A stretch of DNA of 64,000 bases, taken from contig JAKUHH010000396.1 of assembly GCA_022701365.1 (NCBI GenBank), positions 62,001 through 126,000 of the forward strand, read 5' to 3'. The position numbers were made by a program, and so were the translations under genes. The stretch comes from Mycocentrospora acerina. Lineage: Eukaryota > Ascomycota > Dothideomycetes > Pleosporales. Of this stretch, positions 1-10,006 are shown in pieces; position 1 is the first letter of the stretch, and each line of letters begins with the position of its first letter. The notes under the pieces are model-generated. The model had not been told where the DNA came from, did no database searches, and saw nothing but the letters and a program-made list of their open reading frames with translations.

Positions 1-1095
1 CAATGTTGGCAAGTAGAGATTCCTTGCCTATGTCGAGTTTAGTAGGAGATGGGACTGTCTGAAGAAAGAGAGAATGGTATGCATACCTCCAGTGTTGAGC
101 AGTGCAAGCTGCCACGGCTTCAAGGACAGCTCGAGTTCTCCTGGTGCCTCAATCTCCTCGAGCAGGACCAGGCCCCACACGCCCCTCAGGATGCGGTCGA
201 CCAGCAGCGGCTTGCTGACAGAAGTGCGCCCGGCCTTGCGGCTGATGCCAGAGCCTGGCAAGCGCCTGCTGAGAGGGGTGGTACCGGGATGCCAATCGGT
301 GCGCTGGGGCGAGTGCTTTGCCTTTGCCTCGTCCTGCTGGGCCTTGAGGCCGTGCAAAAGGTCCTTGTAGACATTCTTCTCCTGGACATTCTTGGCGACC
401 GAGTAGAACTGCGACAGCTGCTGGGCGGTGAAGCCCTCAGTCAGGATGCGAACCAGCTTGACAAACGTCGTCTGCGAGACGTAGTGGGGCTCGCCGGGGC
501 TGGCGTGCGTGTGGGGCCGCAGGCTCTCGAGCTGGTTGTACATGTCCTCGGGGGAGACTGCGCGGCCCTCCTGCTGCAGCGAGGCGAGGATATCGGGCAC
601 ATGGAGGGGCTCGGGGGGCGACTGTGTGGTGGCTGGGTCATCAGCGTTGGGCGGTTGGGCGTCGGCGACCTCGCGGATGACGAGGATGTCTGCATCGTCG
701 CCCAGCTGCTTCAGGCCGCCGAGTCTGGCGGTCGTCTGGCTGACTGTCTTGTCTCTGCGGCGGCGAACTCGAGTGATGGTGGGGCCATTGTTGTTGGTGT
801 TGCTGCTGGTGGGCGTCTGTTCTGCTATGGGTGTGGGCGTCTGTTCTGCTACGGGTGTGGGCGTCTGTTCTACTGTAGGTATGCATGTCTGTTCTGCTGT
901 AGGCGTGGGCGTGGGTGTAGATGTTGGTGCTGCCAGTCCATCCTCCCCAGCAGCATTGTGGCGGCGGGCAGACGTGGAAAAGCTGGGCCGTGGGCGGGCG
1001 ACGAGGACCACAGGGCGAGGGCGCGGGCGCGGGCAGGCTCGGTGCAGTTCACATCGCAGGCAGACGAATGCGCCCGGGATGCGGGGCGCAAGCAT
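1..1095 (-). CDS. sls1: Sls1-like mitochondrial inner-membrane regulator, N-terminal part (runs off the left edge)
   Basis: Sls1 family proteins sit on the matrix side of the mitochondrial inner membrane and couple mitochondrial mRNA to translation. Exon 1 is 1095..87; an intron (86..28; donor GTATGC, branch ACTAAAC, acceptor TAG) joins in phase to exon 2 (27..1), which continues outside the window. I chose the Met at 1095 because it opens an Arg-rich, acid-free leader (MLAPRIPGAFVCLRC) suited to mitochondrial import; the frame is open further upstream. A Pro/Thr linker carries four 24-bp repeats. The later part (VDRILRGVWGLVLLEEIEA ... LSLKPWQLALLNTGGKE) looks like the conserved start of fungal Sls1. 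Family assignment is from memory of the fungal proteins; the missing C-terminus prevents a length check. Confidence 0.75.
811..906 (-). repeat. Four 24-bp repeats inside the Sls1 coding sequence
   Basis: Units start at 811, 835, 859 and 883 on the + strand. On the coding strand they give an eight-residue repeat of the form TPTPxAEQ, placed between the import leader and the conserved part. The length keeps the frame, so copy-number change would be tolerated. Confidence 0.9.
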
Positions 1096-1493
1096 GGAGA
1101 AGAAGAAAAAGTAAAAGAAGAAGAGGCAAGCAGAGGGCGAGGCGAGGCGTGCAGTGCGGACTGGCTGTGTCGACGCCCAAGAGGGCAGTCTGGTCAGTCC
1201 ATGTCGAACTTTCCGCACCGCCTTCAGCCCTACCGATTCTGCCGCGGGACCCTCGTCGCGCATGCACGTGCGCGTCGTCTGGATGTGGACTACAGCCGCA
1301 TGTATTCGTGTCTACTCTGGCACCAACACTGTCACTCAGGTCGATGGCACTGTTCGTGATGATGACTGTGTTCTTGCTGATGGTGGCCATCAGGCTAAAT
1401 TTGTTATTTACACTAATGTGTATTTGAATATATTTACATGAATTTTCTTACGAATACTTACACTCCAGTCTCAAGCACAATAAAAATGCCCGA
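1096..1493. other. Intergenic, promoter of sls1 and 3' flank of the NT-C2 gene
   Basis: 398 bp between two - strand genes. The part near 1400-1480 is AT-rich, as expected for a 3' UTR and polyadenylation region of the upstream NT-C2 gene. No gene or RNA seen. Confidence 0.6.
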
Positions 1494-2907
1494 CTATGTT
1501 ATGCGTCGCCAACTACGCAGGTCCTCGCGCACATCAAACTCGTCCACCTCGTGGTGCGGACGCCGCCTGTTCCTCTCCGTGTCCATCTTCATCCCGTGCG
1601 TCTGCTGCTCCAGACTGCCTCGCTCGCTGCGTATCATGGGAGAGAGGGGCGCCTTGATGCCTGGACGCAGCGTCTCGTGCGACTTTCGATGCACGCTGTT
1701 GTTGCCGCCGCCACCTTGCCCGCGCGCATACCTAGACTCCCCCCCGCTCATGCTTCCACTGCTGTCGTCTGCAGCAAACCTCGCGCTGCGCTTGGGCGAG
1801 TAGGGCTTTTCACGGTCGCCCCAGCCGTCGCCGCCTGCAAATATATCCTCGATGCACTCGTCCGCCTTGAGCTCGCCGGGCTGGGCAGACCAGTAGGCGG
1901 CGAGTGTGCGTCGGTACATGTCCTGGAGCTCGCCAGCCTCACGCGACTTGCTGGATAGTGAGGGTGCAACTACACCACTTGGTTAGCTCATACTTGGACA
2001 TGCCCCCGTCAGCAAGGACAAATGAAAATAAAGACATGTACATATATAAACATGTTCATACGTACCCCCGGCGTCCTCGAGTTCTGCCTGCTCGCCCGCC
2101 ATGATGCCCGCAATGCCGCTAAACACCTGGGCCGTCTTGAGGGCGGGCGCAATAAAGTTCTTGTCGCCCTCGGTCTGGCGCATGTAGATGCCCAGCTTGA
2201 GGGTGCTGTTGATCTTGCTGTCCTGCATCAGGTAGCGGCGCGTGATGCCCGGCGCATCGTCACCCTCGGCCGCGAGCTCGCTCTGCTCGACGTACTCGGC
2301 CAGGTTCAGCTTGACGTGGCCCAGGGCAATGCGGTCGCCCCTGCCCGAGCCCCCGTACTCCTGGATGACCTCAAACTCGATGCAGCTCTCCTGCAGCATG
2401 CCGCTCTTGTCCATGGTCAGGCGCACGGGCATCTTGCTGTCGTAGTTGTAGACGACCTTGTGGTCCTTGACGGGGCAGCTGTCGGTGCGCCCGCGGTGGT
2501 GGGCGGCGGCCGAGTGCCATAGGTGCCATTTGACAAACGACCGGCCCGACACGAGGGGGACGTTGTTGAGGTCGACAATCTTGAGGTGCAGTTCAAACTT
2601 GGGCTGCTCACACGTGCGCGTCAGTGGCGGTGGTGGTGGTAGCAGTGCATGTAGCAGTAATGGCAGCAACAGCAGTACTAGTAGCGGTACCAGTAACAGT
2701 GCCAGTAATAGTAGTAATAGTAGTGCCAGTGCCAGTAATGGTACCAGCAATAGTAGTAATAATAGTACCAGTACCAGTACCAGTACCAGCACTAGCAGTA
2801 CAAGTGACGGTCATGGTGGTGGTGGTGGTGCTTACGCGGCGGTTCTTGGGGACTGCGACAGTGAGCGTGTGGCTCGCAAACGCGACGGAGCGCCGAAGCG
2901 TGGACAT
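1494..2907 (-). CDS. NT-C2 (EEIG1/EHBP1-type N-terminal C2) domain protein
   Basis: Three exons: 2907..2836, 2603..2066 and 1969..1494, giving 361 residues. Splices are GTAAGC/CAG (phase 0) and GTACGT/TAG with a GAGCTAAC branch (phase 1). The joined start reads VPKNRRPKFELHLKIVDLNNVPLVSG, which is the NT-C2 opening beta strand; the domain covers about residues 20-180 (KWHLWH, DHKVVYNY, EFEVIQE, LGHVKLNLAEYV, STLKLGIYMRQ). NT-C2 domains in animals bind membranes or small GTPases; in fungi the role is not established. After the domain come SREAGELQDMYRRTLAAYW and a basic, low-complexity tail. It is divergent from TAD1 (367 bp apart). Intron 1 (232 nt) is an imperfect tandem repeat. The domain call is firm; function is unknown. 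Confidence 0.85.
2641..2805. repeat. Imperfect GGTACT/AGTAAT-type tandem repeat filling an intron
   Basis: The + strand shows runs of agtacc, agtaat and agcagt hexamers and trimers; almost the whole of NT-C2 intron 1 (2604..2835) consists of them. Excluding it from the coding sequence restores the domain reading frame, so it is intronic, not a coding low-complexity tract. Confidence 0.85.
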
Positions 2908-3274
2908 TCCTCACCAAAGGCTTGCATGGCGCAGAGGAGAGGGGGGCGGCCGGCCCAGAACAAATAGAAAAAAAAAGGTATATGGAGAAACTGCGGAGCC
3001 GAGTGCACGCGTGTACGTGTGAAGCTGTCAGCCCGTATCAGGCGGAACGAAGCGTGTGACAGGGAGTGAGTGCCCAACAACAGCACCAGTGTCAGAGTGC
3101 GAGTGCGAGCCATGACGACGGCACCCCCGTCTGCTCCTCCGCATCCCCCGTCCCCCGTCCCCCGTCCCCCCGTCTCCCCCACCAACAAAAAACCCCCACA
3201 GCGTCTGCGCCTCCAGCTGGCGTGTCTTTGCTCTTTGCTCTTTTCTCCCTTCTCTTTGTTCTTTGTTCTTGGCC
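2908..3274. promoter_or_regulatory. Divergent promoter region, NT-C2 gene / TAD1
   Basis: 367 bp. It contains a strongly strand-biased pyrimidine tract with four CCCCCGT-like repeats near 3140-3180 and a C/T-rich stretch up to the TAD1 start, typical of fungal promoters and 5' UTRs. No TATA box is obvious. Confidence 0.5.
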
Positions 3275-4972
3275 ATGGCGCCCACCGCAGACGCCATTGC
3301 CGACTGCGTGCTTGCCGCCTTTGACCAGCTGCCCGCCAAACGCAAGCCTCGACCCCGCCATGACGGCCAGAGGGAGTGGGTGCCCCTCGCCGGCATCGTC
3401 CTATCTCAAGGTAACCGCCCAGCTCGCCTTGCATTGGGAAGGTGGCCTCCCCCCCTGGCTTGATGCTTATGCTGTTCCAAAGACGATAAGCTCACATGCG
3501 TCTCGCTTGGGTATGTGTTTTTTTATCTACTTCTTCATTTGATGATCACTTCTGTTATCGTCCTGTCAATAAATGTGCGTTTGTAATCTACTTGGATTCC
3601 AAGTTTGTAATCACCTTGCATCTCAAGCCATTGGTAATCATGTCTTCGCCATGTCTTTGCCATGTCCTGGTGGGTATGTATGCATTCTCTCACGCAAGAT
3701 CAAAGACGTGACAAGACATGGAGATACGTAGACATGTAGGCATTGTAGGCATGTAGGCATGTAAGCATGTAGCCATGTAGCCATGTAGGCATGAAGACAT
3801 GAAAATACAAAATACAAAGATACAGGGATACAAATATACAAATACACAAAAACACAAAGAAATGCCATAGACATGATTAACACCTCCCTAGCACCGGCAT
3901 GAAGTGTCTACCCTCGGCCAAGCTGCACCTTGCACAGGGAAATATCCTGCACGACTGGCATGCTGAAGTCGTCGCCATTCGAGCATTCAACCGCTTCTTG
4001 CTAGACCAATGTCTTCTCATGACCACCCCACCATGCCCATCTTCACCCTTACTACGCCGCTCGTCCATTGAAGATGAATCAGATCACCACCACCAGCCGT
4101 TTACCATCCGCGAGCACGTCCAAATCCACATGTACTGCTCCGAGGCACCTTGTGGGGATGCAAGCATGGAACTCACCATGGATGCACAAGATGATGCCAC
4201 CCCTTGGACCAGCGCGCCACCCATCCTATCCTCTGGAAACGACCCAGCAGGAGAGAGCACCACCACCACCGCACTCAGGGGCCGCTCCAACTTCTCCCTC
4301 CTTGGCGCCGTGCGCTGCAAGCCCTCGCGTCCTGACGCTCCTCCAACCCTGAGCAAGTCGTGTACCGACAAGCTCGCCCTCAAACAAGCAACTTCTCTTC
4401 TGTCGTCAACCACTGCTTCACTCATCTCCCCTAGAAATGCATACCTCCACTCACTCGTCCTGCCAGCCTCCCAGTTTGTGCCAACAGCATGTTCAAGAGC
4501 ATTTTCCCGCACCGGGCGTATGTATGCCCTGTCGGACGAAACATGGAAAGGTGGCTACCGCTTCCAACCTTTCCACATCAACCCCACAGAAAGAGAATTC
4601 AAATTCAGTCGTCGCAGTCTAGCACCGCACGAGAAAGCAACTTCAAGTAACCTCAGCGCAGTCTGGACCCCCTCCTGGCAGGAAACACTAATCGGTGGCG
4701 TACTGCAGGGAAGGAAACAATTAGATCCTAGAGGAGCAAGTGCCATTTGCCGGAGAAGTATGTGGAAAACGGCTATGCAGATTGCGAGCGTTGCGGGCAT
4801 TCCCATACTGGTGGAAGCCTTGGGAAAGGACAAATATGGAGACGTGAAGAAATGCAAGGCACTAGACGAGAGGAGAAGAATCAAAGACGAAACACAAAGG
4901 ACAGGCCTGGGTGGGTGGGTAAAGAACCCTGGAGACGATGCATTCGTTCTCTCTCAACCAACAAACTCATAA
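3275..4972 (+). CDS. tad1: tRNA-specific adenosine deaminase 1 (A37 to inosine in tRNA-Ala)
   Basis: Exons 3275..3410, 3483..3510 (28 nt) and 3892..4972 give 414 residues. Joins are in phase and rebuild the conserved SQDDKLTCVSLGTGMKCLP. The family deaminates A37 of tRNA-Ala. Seen here: N-terminal FDQLPAKRKPRPR...EWVPLAGIV; the catalytic HAE (ILHDWHAEVVAIRAF) with zinc-binding His and proton-shuttle Glu; the first zinc Cys in EAPCGDASMEL; the second in KSCTDKLALKQ. These three sites are the ADAR/ADAT1-type deaminase signature. The start at 3275 is the first Met in frame with the conserved N-terminus. The second intron (381 nt) is long for this window and holds an 8-9 bp repeat. Convergent with the RecA-like gene, 95 bp apart. 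Confidence 0.93.
3733..3803. repeat. 8-9 bp catgtagg tandem repeat in TAD1 intron 2
   Basis: About eight imperfect copies of catgtagg (catgtagg, cattgtagg, catgtaag, catgtagc) followed by an A-rich run of atacaa-type repeats up to about 3860. Entirely within the intron 3511..3891. Confidence 0.85.
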
Positions 4973-5067
4973 ACACACTGGGTATCAAATATAAAACACT
5001 ACCCACTTCAACTCCACTTCAAATCCACTCCAGTCCTATCCCTTCTTCGTCTCTTTCTCACTCTCAC

Positions 5068-6412
5068 TCACACAGCTCCCCCAATCACCCCATCCGCCTC
5101 ACAAACCACCCCCCACGCACCAACCCTCCCTTCCCATCTATCTCTTACAACTTCTACAACTCCTACTCCCTCACCTACCACCCGCCTCCCCTTGCCGCCA
5201 CCACCATAAAACCCCCTTACATTCCCTTTGCGTCTTGGCACCTGCGTGACCAACACCCCTAAATCCACCCACCGTCCCAGCACACTCTCCAATGCCAGCA
5301 CCGCATTGTTGCTCGCGAAGATGCTAGCTAGAGGTGGTGGTGTTGGTAGTGGCTGCTGAGGGCGGTGTTCCTGGTTTTGTCTGACCGGCGAAGGCGCGCG
5401 GGCGAGGGTAGTCGGAAGGAGGAGCATGGTATGGAGGGCATGGACTCTTGTCAGGCGAGCAAGGGATCGGAGGAAGGTGTGAGTATGGGCGTTTGTCTCG
5501 ACCAATGTTTTCTTGAGCAGAGGGTTGAGGACGTGGGGGAGGTTGTCGATGAGGAGGAATTTTATTATGGATGGCTTGTCCTCTTTGTTTGCTGTTGTTG
5601 AGGTTGGAACGGCGTCTGGTTCTTGGGCGGACGTGGACAGGTCGAAGAGCATTTCCTCGTCCTCATCATCGTCATCTTCATCCTCGCTGTCCGGAACCAT
5701 GGTTCTCTTGGGCACTTTGTCCGGCATTTTGTCCGGTACTTTGTCATCGTCGCCCACGCCCTCGTCGCTTGCCAACGTCCTCTCCAGTTCCTCTCCAATC
5801 TCGCCTACAGCCTCCACCACACCTTGGAAGTCAAACACTCGCATAATCTTCACACGGTCGAGTATCTTTGCCGCTGCGTCGTCTGCTCCAAGTGTACCAT
5901 CACCCCCGTCTCTCTCCTTCTGGACCCCCATCTGACTCTTCCTCACCTGCGACAAGATGCCCGCATATAACCCCAAAACATCAAAGTTGCCTGTAGTGTC
6001 CACCACAGCGGCAGTAGAATCGACGTGTCGCAGTAAACAGTTGACAAGCAGCGATTGACAGAGCTGGATGCATGTTAGTCGGTTAGTCTACTCCACCGTC
6101 CGCGGTCAAGGGATTGCAGTAACAACACACCTCTCTCCCACCGCTCCCTTCCTCATGATTCACTGCAACTATCTGACCATCCACCACTCCACCGCCAAGG
6201 GCTTCGTCCACAGTCTTGACTCCCGTGATGAGTGACTTTTCCTTTGCTTCATCGTCTCTTTTCTTCTTGTTCTTATTCCTATTCTCATTTTCCTCCTTAT
6301 CATCATCATCACCATCATCATTAAACCCACCGAGCACCCCCTCCATCACCCGCTCCAAGTCCTCCTGCTCCACCATATCCCCCGCCAGCACCGGTCCCAG
6401 CACCTCCGCCAT
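5068..6412 (-). CDS. RecA/Rad51-like fold protein with altered P-loop
   Basis: Exons 6412..6131 and 6063..5068 give 425 residues; the intron (donor GTGTGT, tandem CTAAC branch motifs, acceptor CAG) is phase 0. The order LITGVKTVDEALGGGVVDGQIVAV, then the P-loop position, then AAVVDTTGNFDVLGLYAGIL, and later IIKFLLIDNLPHVLNPLL (Walker B-like, residues near 235) is that of Rad51 paralogs. The P-loop position reads HEEGSGGRE (86-94), lacking the Lys-Ser/Thr of a working Walker A. Acidic and Asn/Lys-rich insertions flank it (residues 33-58). Rad51-paralog-like proteins act with Rad51 in recombination repair; here nucleotide binding may be lost. The Gly/Val-rich C-terminus is not typical and could hide another intron. 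Paralog identity is not resolved. Confidence 0.6.
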
Positions 6413-8243
6413 TCGATAAACCGGATGTGGATATGGATTTTCCGTTCTTTTATTTCTTTTTCCCGTCTGCGTCGATCCCCCCAGCAGGACAAACAGATGG
6501 ATGGATAACCGATCAGATATCCGGATAGTATTGGGTACGAGATCGTATGGGTAGATGGTCATGTGTGCACTTGGCCACGTTCACACGCACGTTCGCATAC
6601 GCACAGGTCAACAACGGTCACCACGCATACGCACGCACACGGACACACATTTCGGAACCGTTGCTTCCGAGCTAGCTAGCTGGCTGACTCGCTCGCTCGC
6701 TCGCTAGCCAACCAGCTAGACTAACTAGCTTACCAACTAGCTGGCCCCCCCATGTACGCTTCCTCTCTCTCTCTCTCTCCTCGCCAAAACTACCTTATTC
6801 TTATCCCCTATATCCACCTATCCCCCTTCTCTCCCCTAACCAAGCAAGGCAAGGCAAGGCAAGGCAAGTCTCATCGCCGAGCCAAGCCAAAGCCAAAGCC
6901 AAGCCAAAGCCAAGGTACCATACCCATCACCCGATCCGCCGATCGCCAGGGGCTTAGTGCGAGACGGCGTCTTTCTCTCTCTCTCTCTATCCCTCTCTCG
7001 CGTGGTTGTGGCGTTCGCGTTACATGCACGCATACGTAGGTGGTACATGTGTATACATAGATGTGTAGTTATATATATATATATATTTATATACATACAT
7101 ACATATAAACCTCGTATCTATGTATATCCATTTTTGCATATCTAGTGCCATGCCGGGGGGCCCGCGATTCCAAGCTGGGCAGGTAGGTAGGTATATTGTA
7201 TCCAAGATGGAAGGTTTATATATATCTAAATGGAGCGACGGAGTATCTGCTAAGGGGGGTTTACATATGTTCGTTTGCTTGTTTGTTTGTCGGATTAGAC
7301 GGGATTGGATGGAATTGGCCATATCTATCTATTCATCCCTTCCATCTAATCCACCTATCTATCTGAAAAAGGCTAAAATTGGCAAATGGTTGGATGGTTG
7401 GATGGTTGGATGGGGTAGCATCTAGATGTGGAGATCGATTGATCGATCGACTAATTGATTGCAGCGTGGGAAGGGACCCAAGGCCGAGAGTGGCTGGCTG
7501 ACGGACGGACATACAAACAGACAGATAGACTGATAGACTGATTAGGTGGACAGATTGTTTGGTTAGTGGGCATCATGATGAGCGTCTAGGCAGGTCCCAT
7601 GGTTGACATGCCTCGCTCGCAAACAATAATCAACCAAGCATCCCGAACCGAGCCGGCCGCATTGATTACTGACCTCACTCAAAACAATGATAATCACAAC
7701 TCATACAAGGCACATGCTTGTCATTCCATCTTTTTTGTTTTAAATCTGTACTACAGAAGCGACCCCCTAGCTCTATTTCCACAAAACGTAGGAATGAAAG
7801 AACTGTTGTTTTGGCGGGACTGCTTACTTGCTTGGCCTGCCTCAAATGTGCTCGCCTTCAACGTCTACCAAACGAAAAAAAAGAAGAAGAAGAAAAAAAA
7901 AAGATGTGACACTTGGGAAAAAAAAAGCCCGCCATGCGATTTTTTTTGATGCCCCAATTGCAAACGGGAATTAATATCCAGATCTATTGTTCCCCATGTT
8001 CCAAAAAAATCCAATCACCGCTAAACGCCAAAATCTGAGAGTAGATGCCCAACAAGGAGCGTGCCGTGTGACAATGCTAAAAGGAATACATCGAGAGCCA
8101 TCGTGTCAACGCGATAACAGCCGACGTAGAATCATGGCTTCAACTGCGTCAAGTGGATCAAGCCCACAACGTTTCAATGCACGTTTCGTACACTGTGCCT
8201 ATTTCAACTGACTGTGCCTATTCCAACTGACTGTACCAATTGC
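6413..8243. other. Gene-free block rich in short tandem repeats
   Basis: 1.8 kb between the RecA-like start and the Pal1 stop. No convincing gene. 6660-7560 is a patchwork of repeats (next entry). 7870-7960 is purine/A-rich with aag runs. The last 250 bp are probably the Pal1 3' UTR, with a short direct duplication of caactgactgt near 8206-8234. Confidence 0.7.
6660..7560. repeat. Patchwork of tetra- and pentanucleotide repeats
   Basis: In order: gctagctagctgg and (ctcg)n at about 6670-6745; (tc)n 6763-6780; (aaggc)n about 6843-6869; (caaagc)n 6885-6910; (tc)n 6972-6990; (at)n 7070-7088 then (acat)n; (ggta)n 7182-7192; (gtttg/cttg)n 7269-7290; (tggatggt)n 7386-7412; (gatc/gatt)n 7434-7460; (acgg/acag/atag)n 7500-7550. 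Many different 4-5 bp units sit side by side. Confidence 0.85.
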
Positions 8244-10006
8244 TCAAGCAGGACGCCTGCGACCGCCCTTCAAGCTCTTCATCCGGTTGAGAAAACCTCC
8301 GCTGCCCGTCTTGGGCTCGCCTGGTGATCCAAAACTATCTGCAGTCAAAGCTCGGTGTAGGCCATTACGGCCTGGAGGCGAATTTCCGTTCCGGTTGTCC
8401 GTTGTGTCAGCAGACCTGAATGCTGCGCCCTTCCTGTCGTGTGCTTGGTCATACTCGTCATTGAAGAACGGGTTCATTTCGGTGGCTTTGGTCTGTGAGG
8501 TGGCTCCAGCACTGTAGGGACCAGTCGGGCTGGTGGCAGGAGCATATCGGGCTTCGGGAGAGGTGATGCGAGGGCCGTCACCAAACTTTCGAGATTGCGA
8601 GGCTCCACGGAAGCGCTGGGCAATCGACTTCTTGCGGCCCAGACCGCTCTCTGCCATGGCTCTCTGGTTGTCAGAATCACGCTGGATGGCAGTGCGCGAG
8701 GCCGGTGCGCCCTCGAGAAAAGTGGACGTGCCCAAGCCATGCGACTGCGAGCCGTGGACAATGTCTTCCCGGCCCTTGGCGCTGAACTCGGCCTCGATGC
8801 GAGGCTTCTTCCACTCCGTCTCTACGCCTCCAAAGTCGGTGAAGCCCTCTGCGCCCCTGCCGTGGTACTTGTCCAGGTCGATCTTCTGGTTCAGAGGCCC
8901 AGCACCGCCCAACGAGTTGTTGGCGGATCCTGCGGGGAAGGCAGACATGGGCGCGCGCTGGTCCTTCTTGCGGTTGCGGTGGGGCTGTACGGCGTCGTAG
9001 GGGCCATCGTGGTGAATCATGCTCGGGCCGTAGATGCCCGTCACGTCCAGCTTGTCAATCAGGTCGAGGCCCTGGGGCTTCCGGACGCGTCGCGAGCCCG
9101 ACTTGCGCTCCTTGTCACGCTCGTCACGCTCCTTGCGGCGTTCTCTGCGCCTGCGTTCTTCGTCACGGTCCAGCGTGCCCTTGTCAATCACCGACGACTC
9201 GGAGTTGCGTCGTGGACGACGGTTCTCTCGGCGATCGGGGCTGCCTTGATTCGGTGGACGGGGGCCTGGGGCGCCGCGGGATCGTGGGGCGCCGCGGGAG
9301 GCGGCTCGCTGCCTGTCCCTCTCTTCCTCGTCTGAGCGTGATGGACGGTGGCCTCCGCGGGGATCGGTGCCGCTGCGGTTGGCAGTGGGTCGAGGTGGAG
9401 CGCGTCTCTTGTCGTCTTGGTCGTCCAGGGTCAGGTTCTTCTGCGGGAGGGCGGGATAGTCAGCAAACAGGCTCGCGAAGCGCGTGAATCGCTCCATGCC
9501 AGGCAGGGTTCACGGGCAGGTGGGAGGGGGGAGGCGCGGCGGCGTGTCTAGAGTGCCTAGAGTGTCTGGGGGGTGTTTGCCGTGCAGCGCGCGTCGGGCA
9601 ACGTGCTACTGCGGGCAGCCGTGGCGCTGGCGGCGGGAGGGACGTACAAAGAGGTCTTCGGTGGCGCCAAAGGTGGCCTTGCGGGGCGACTCGCGCATCG
9701 AGGCCGACATGTCAATGTCAATCAGGTCGTTGCGGGCGGCCTGCTTGTTGAACTCGGCCTCGAAGGTGGCGAGGAAGGGATTGCGCGACATGGGCCTGCT
9801 GGCAGAACTCGAGCGGTTCTGGTCGTTGGGCGAGGGCAGGCCGGGCGAGCTGGTGCGGTTGCGGAAGGGGTTGTTGGAGGGCAGGTTGAGGTTGAGGCCG
9901 GGCGAGGGCCGCCGCTCTGCTGATAAGGCACGACGATTAGCCATGCGGCGGGCGTGAAACATGGGCAAAGGGGGCCCTTACCTGGCACTGACGGCTCTGC
10001 GAACAT
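8244..10006 (-). CDS. pal1: Pal1-family cell morphology / endocytic protein
   Basis: Three exons: 10006..9982, 9919..9648 and 9491..8244, 514 residues. Exon 1 is only 25 nt and joins (GTAAGG ... GGCTAAT ... CAG) to give MFAEPSVPAERRPSPGLN. Pal1 proteins act at endocytic and cell-tip cortex sites and influence cell shape. Diagnostic core: KPQGLDLIDKLDVTGIYGPSMIHHDGPYDAV...PHRNRK (residues about 230-280). Three NPF tripeptides (NNPFRN, RNPFLA, MNPFFN) are expected ligands for EH domains of endocytic adaptors. The rest is disordered and Arg/Ser/Pro-rich. The second intron's acceptor is the weakest join: I used the AG of the ATGGAG at 9497-9492, the only phase-compatible choice close to the core exon. 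Divergent from MED31. Confidence 0.88.

Noticed and set aside
49..1359. Long open frame on the + strand opposite sls1
   Set aside because: It is the antisense of the GC-rich Sls1 exon and its repeats; no domain, no splice logic, and the - strand reading is clearly conserved.
8595..9335. 246-codon + strand frame
   Set aside because: Antisense shadow of the Pal1 main exon, whose conserved core is unmistakable on the - strand.
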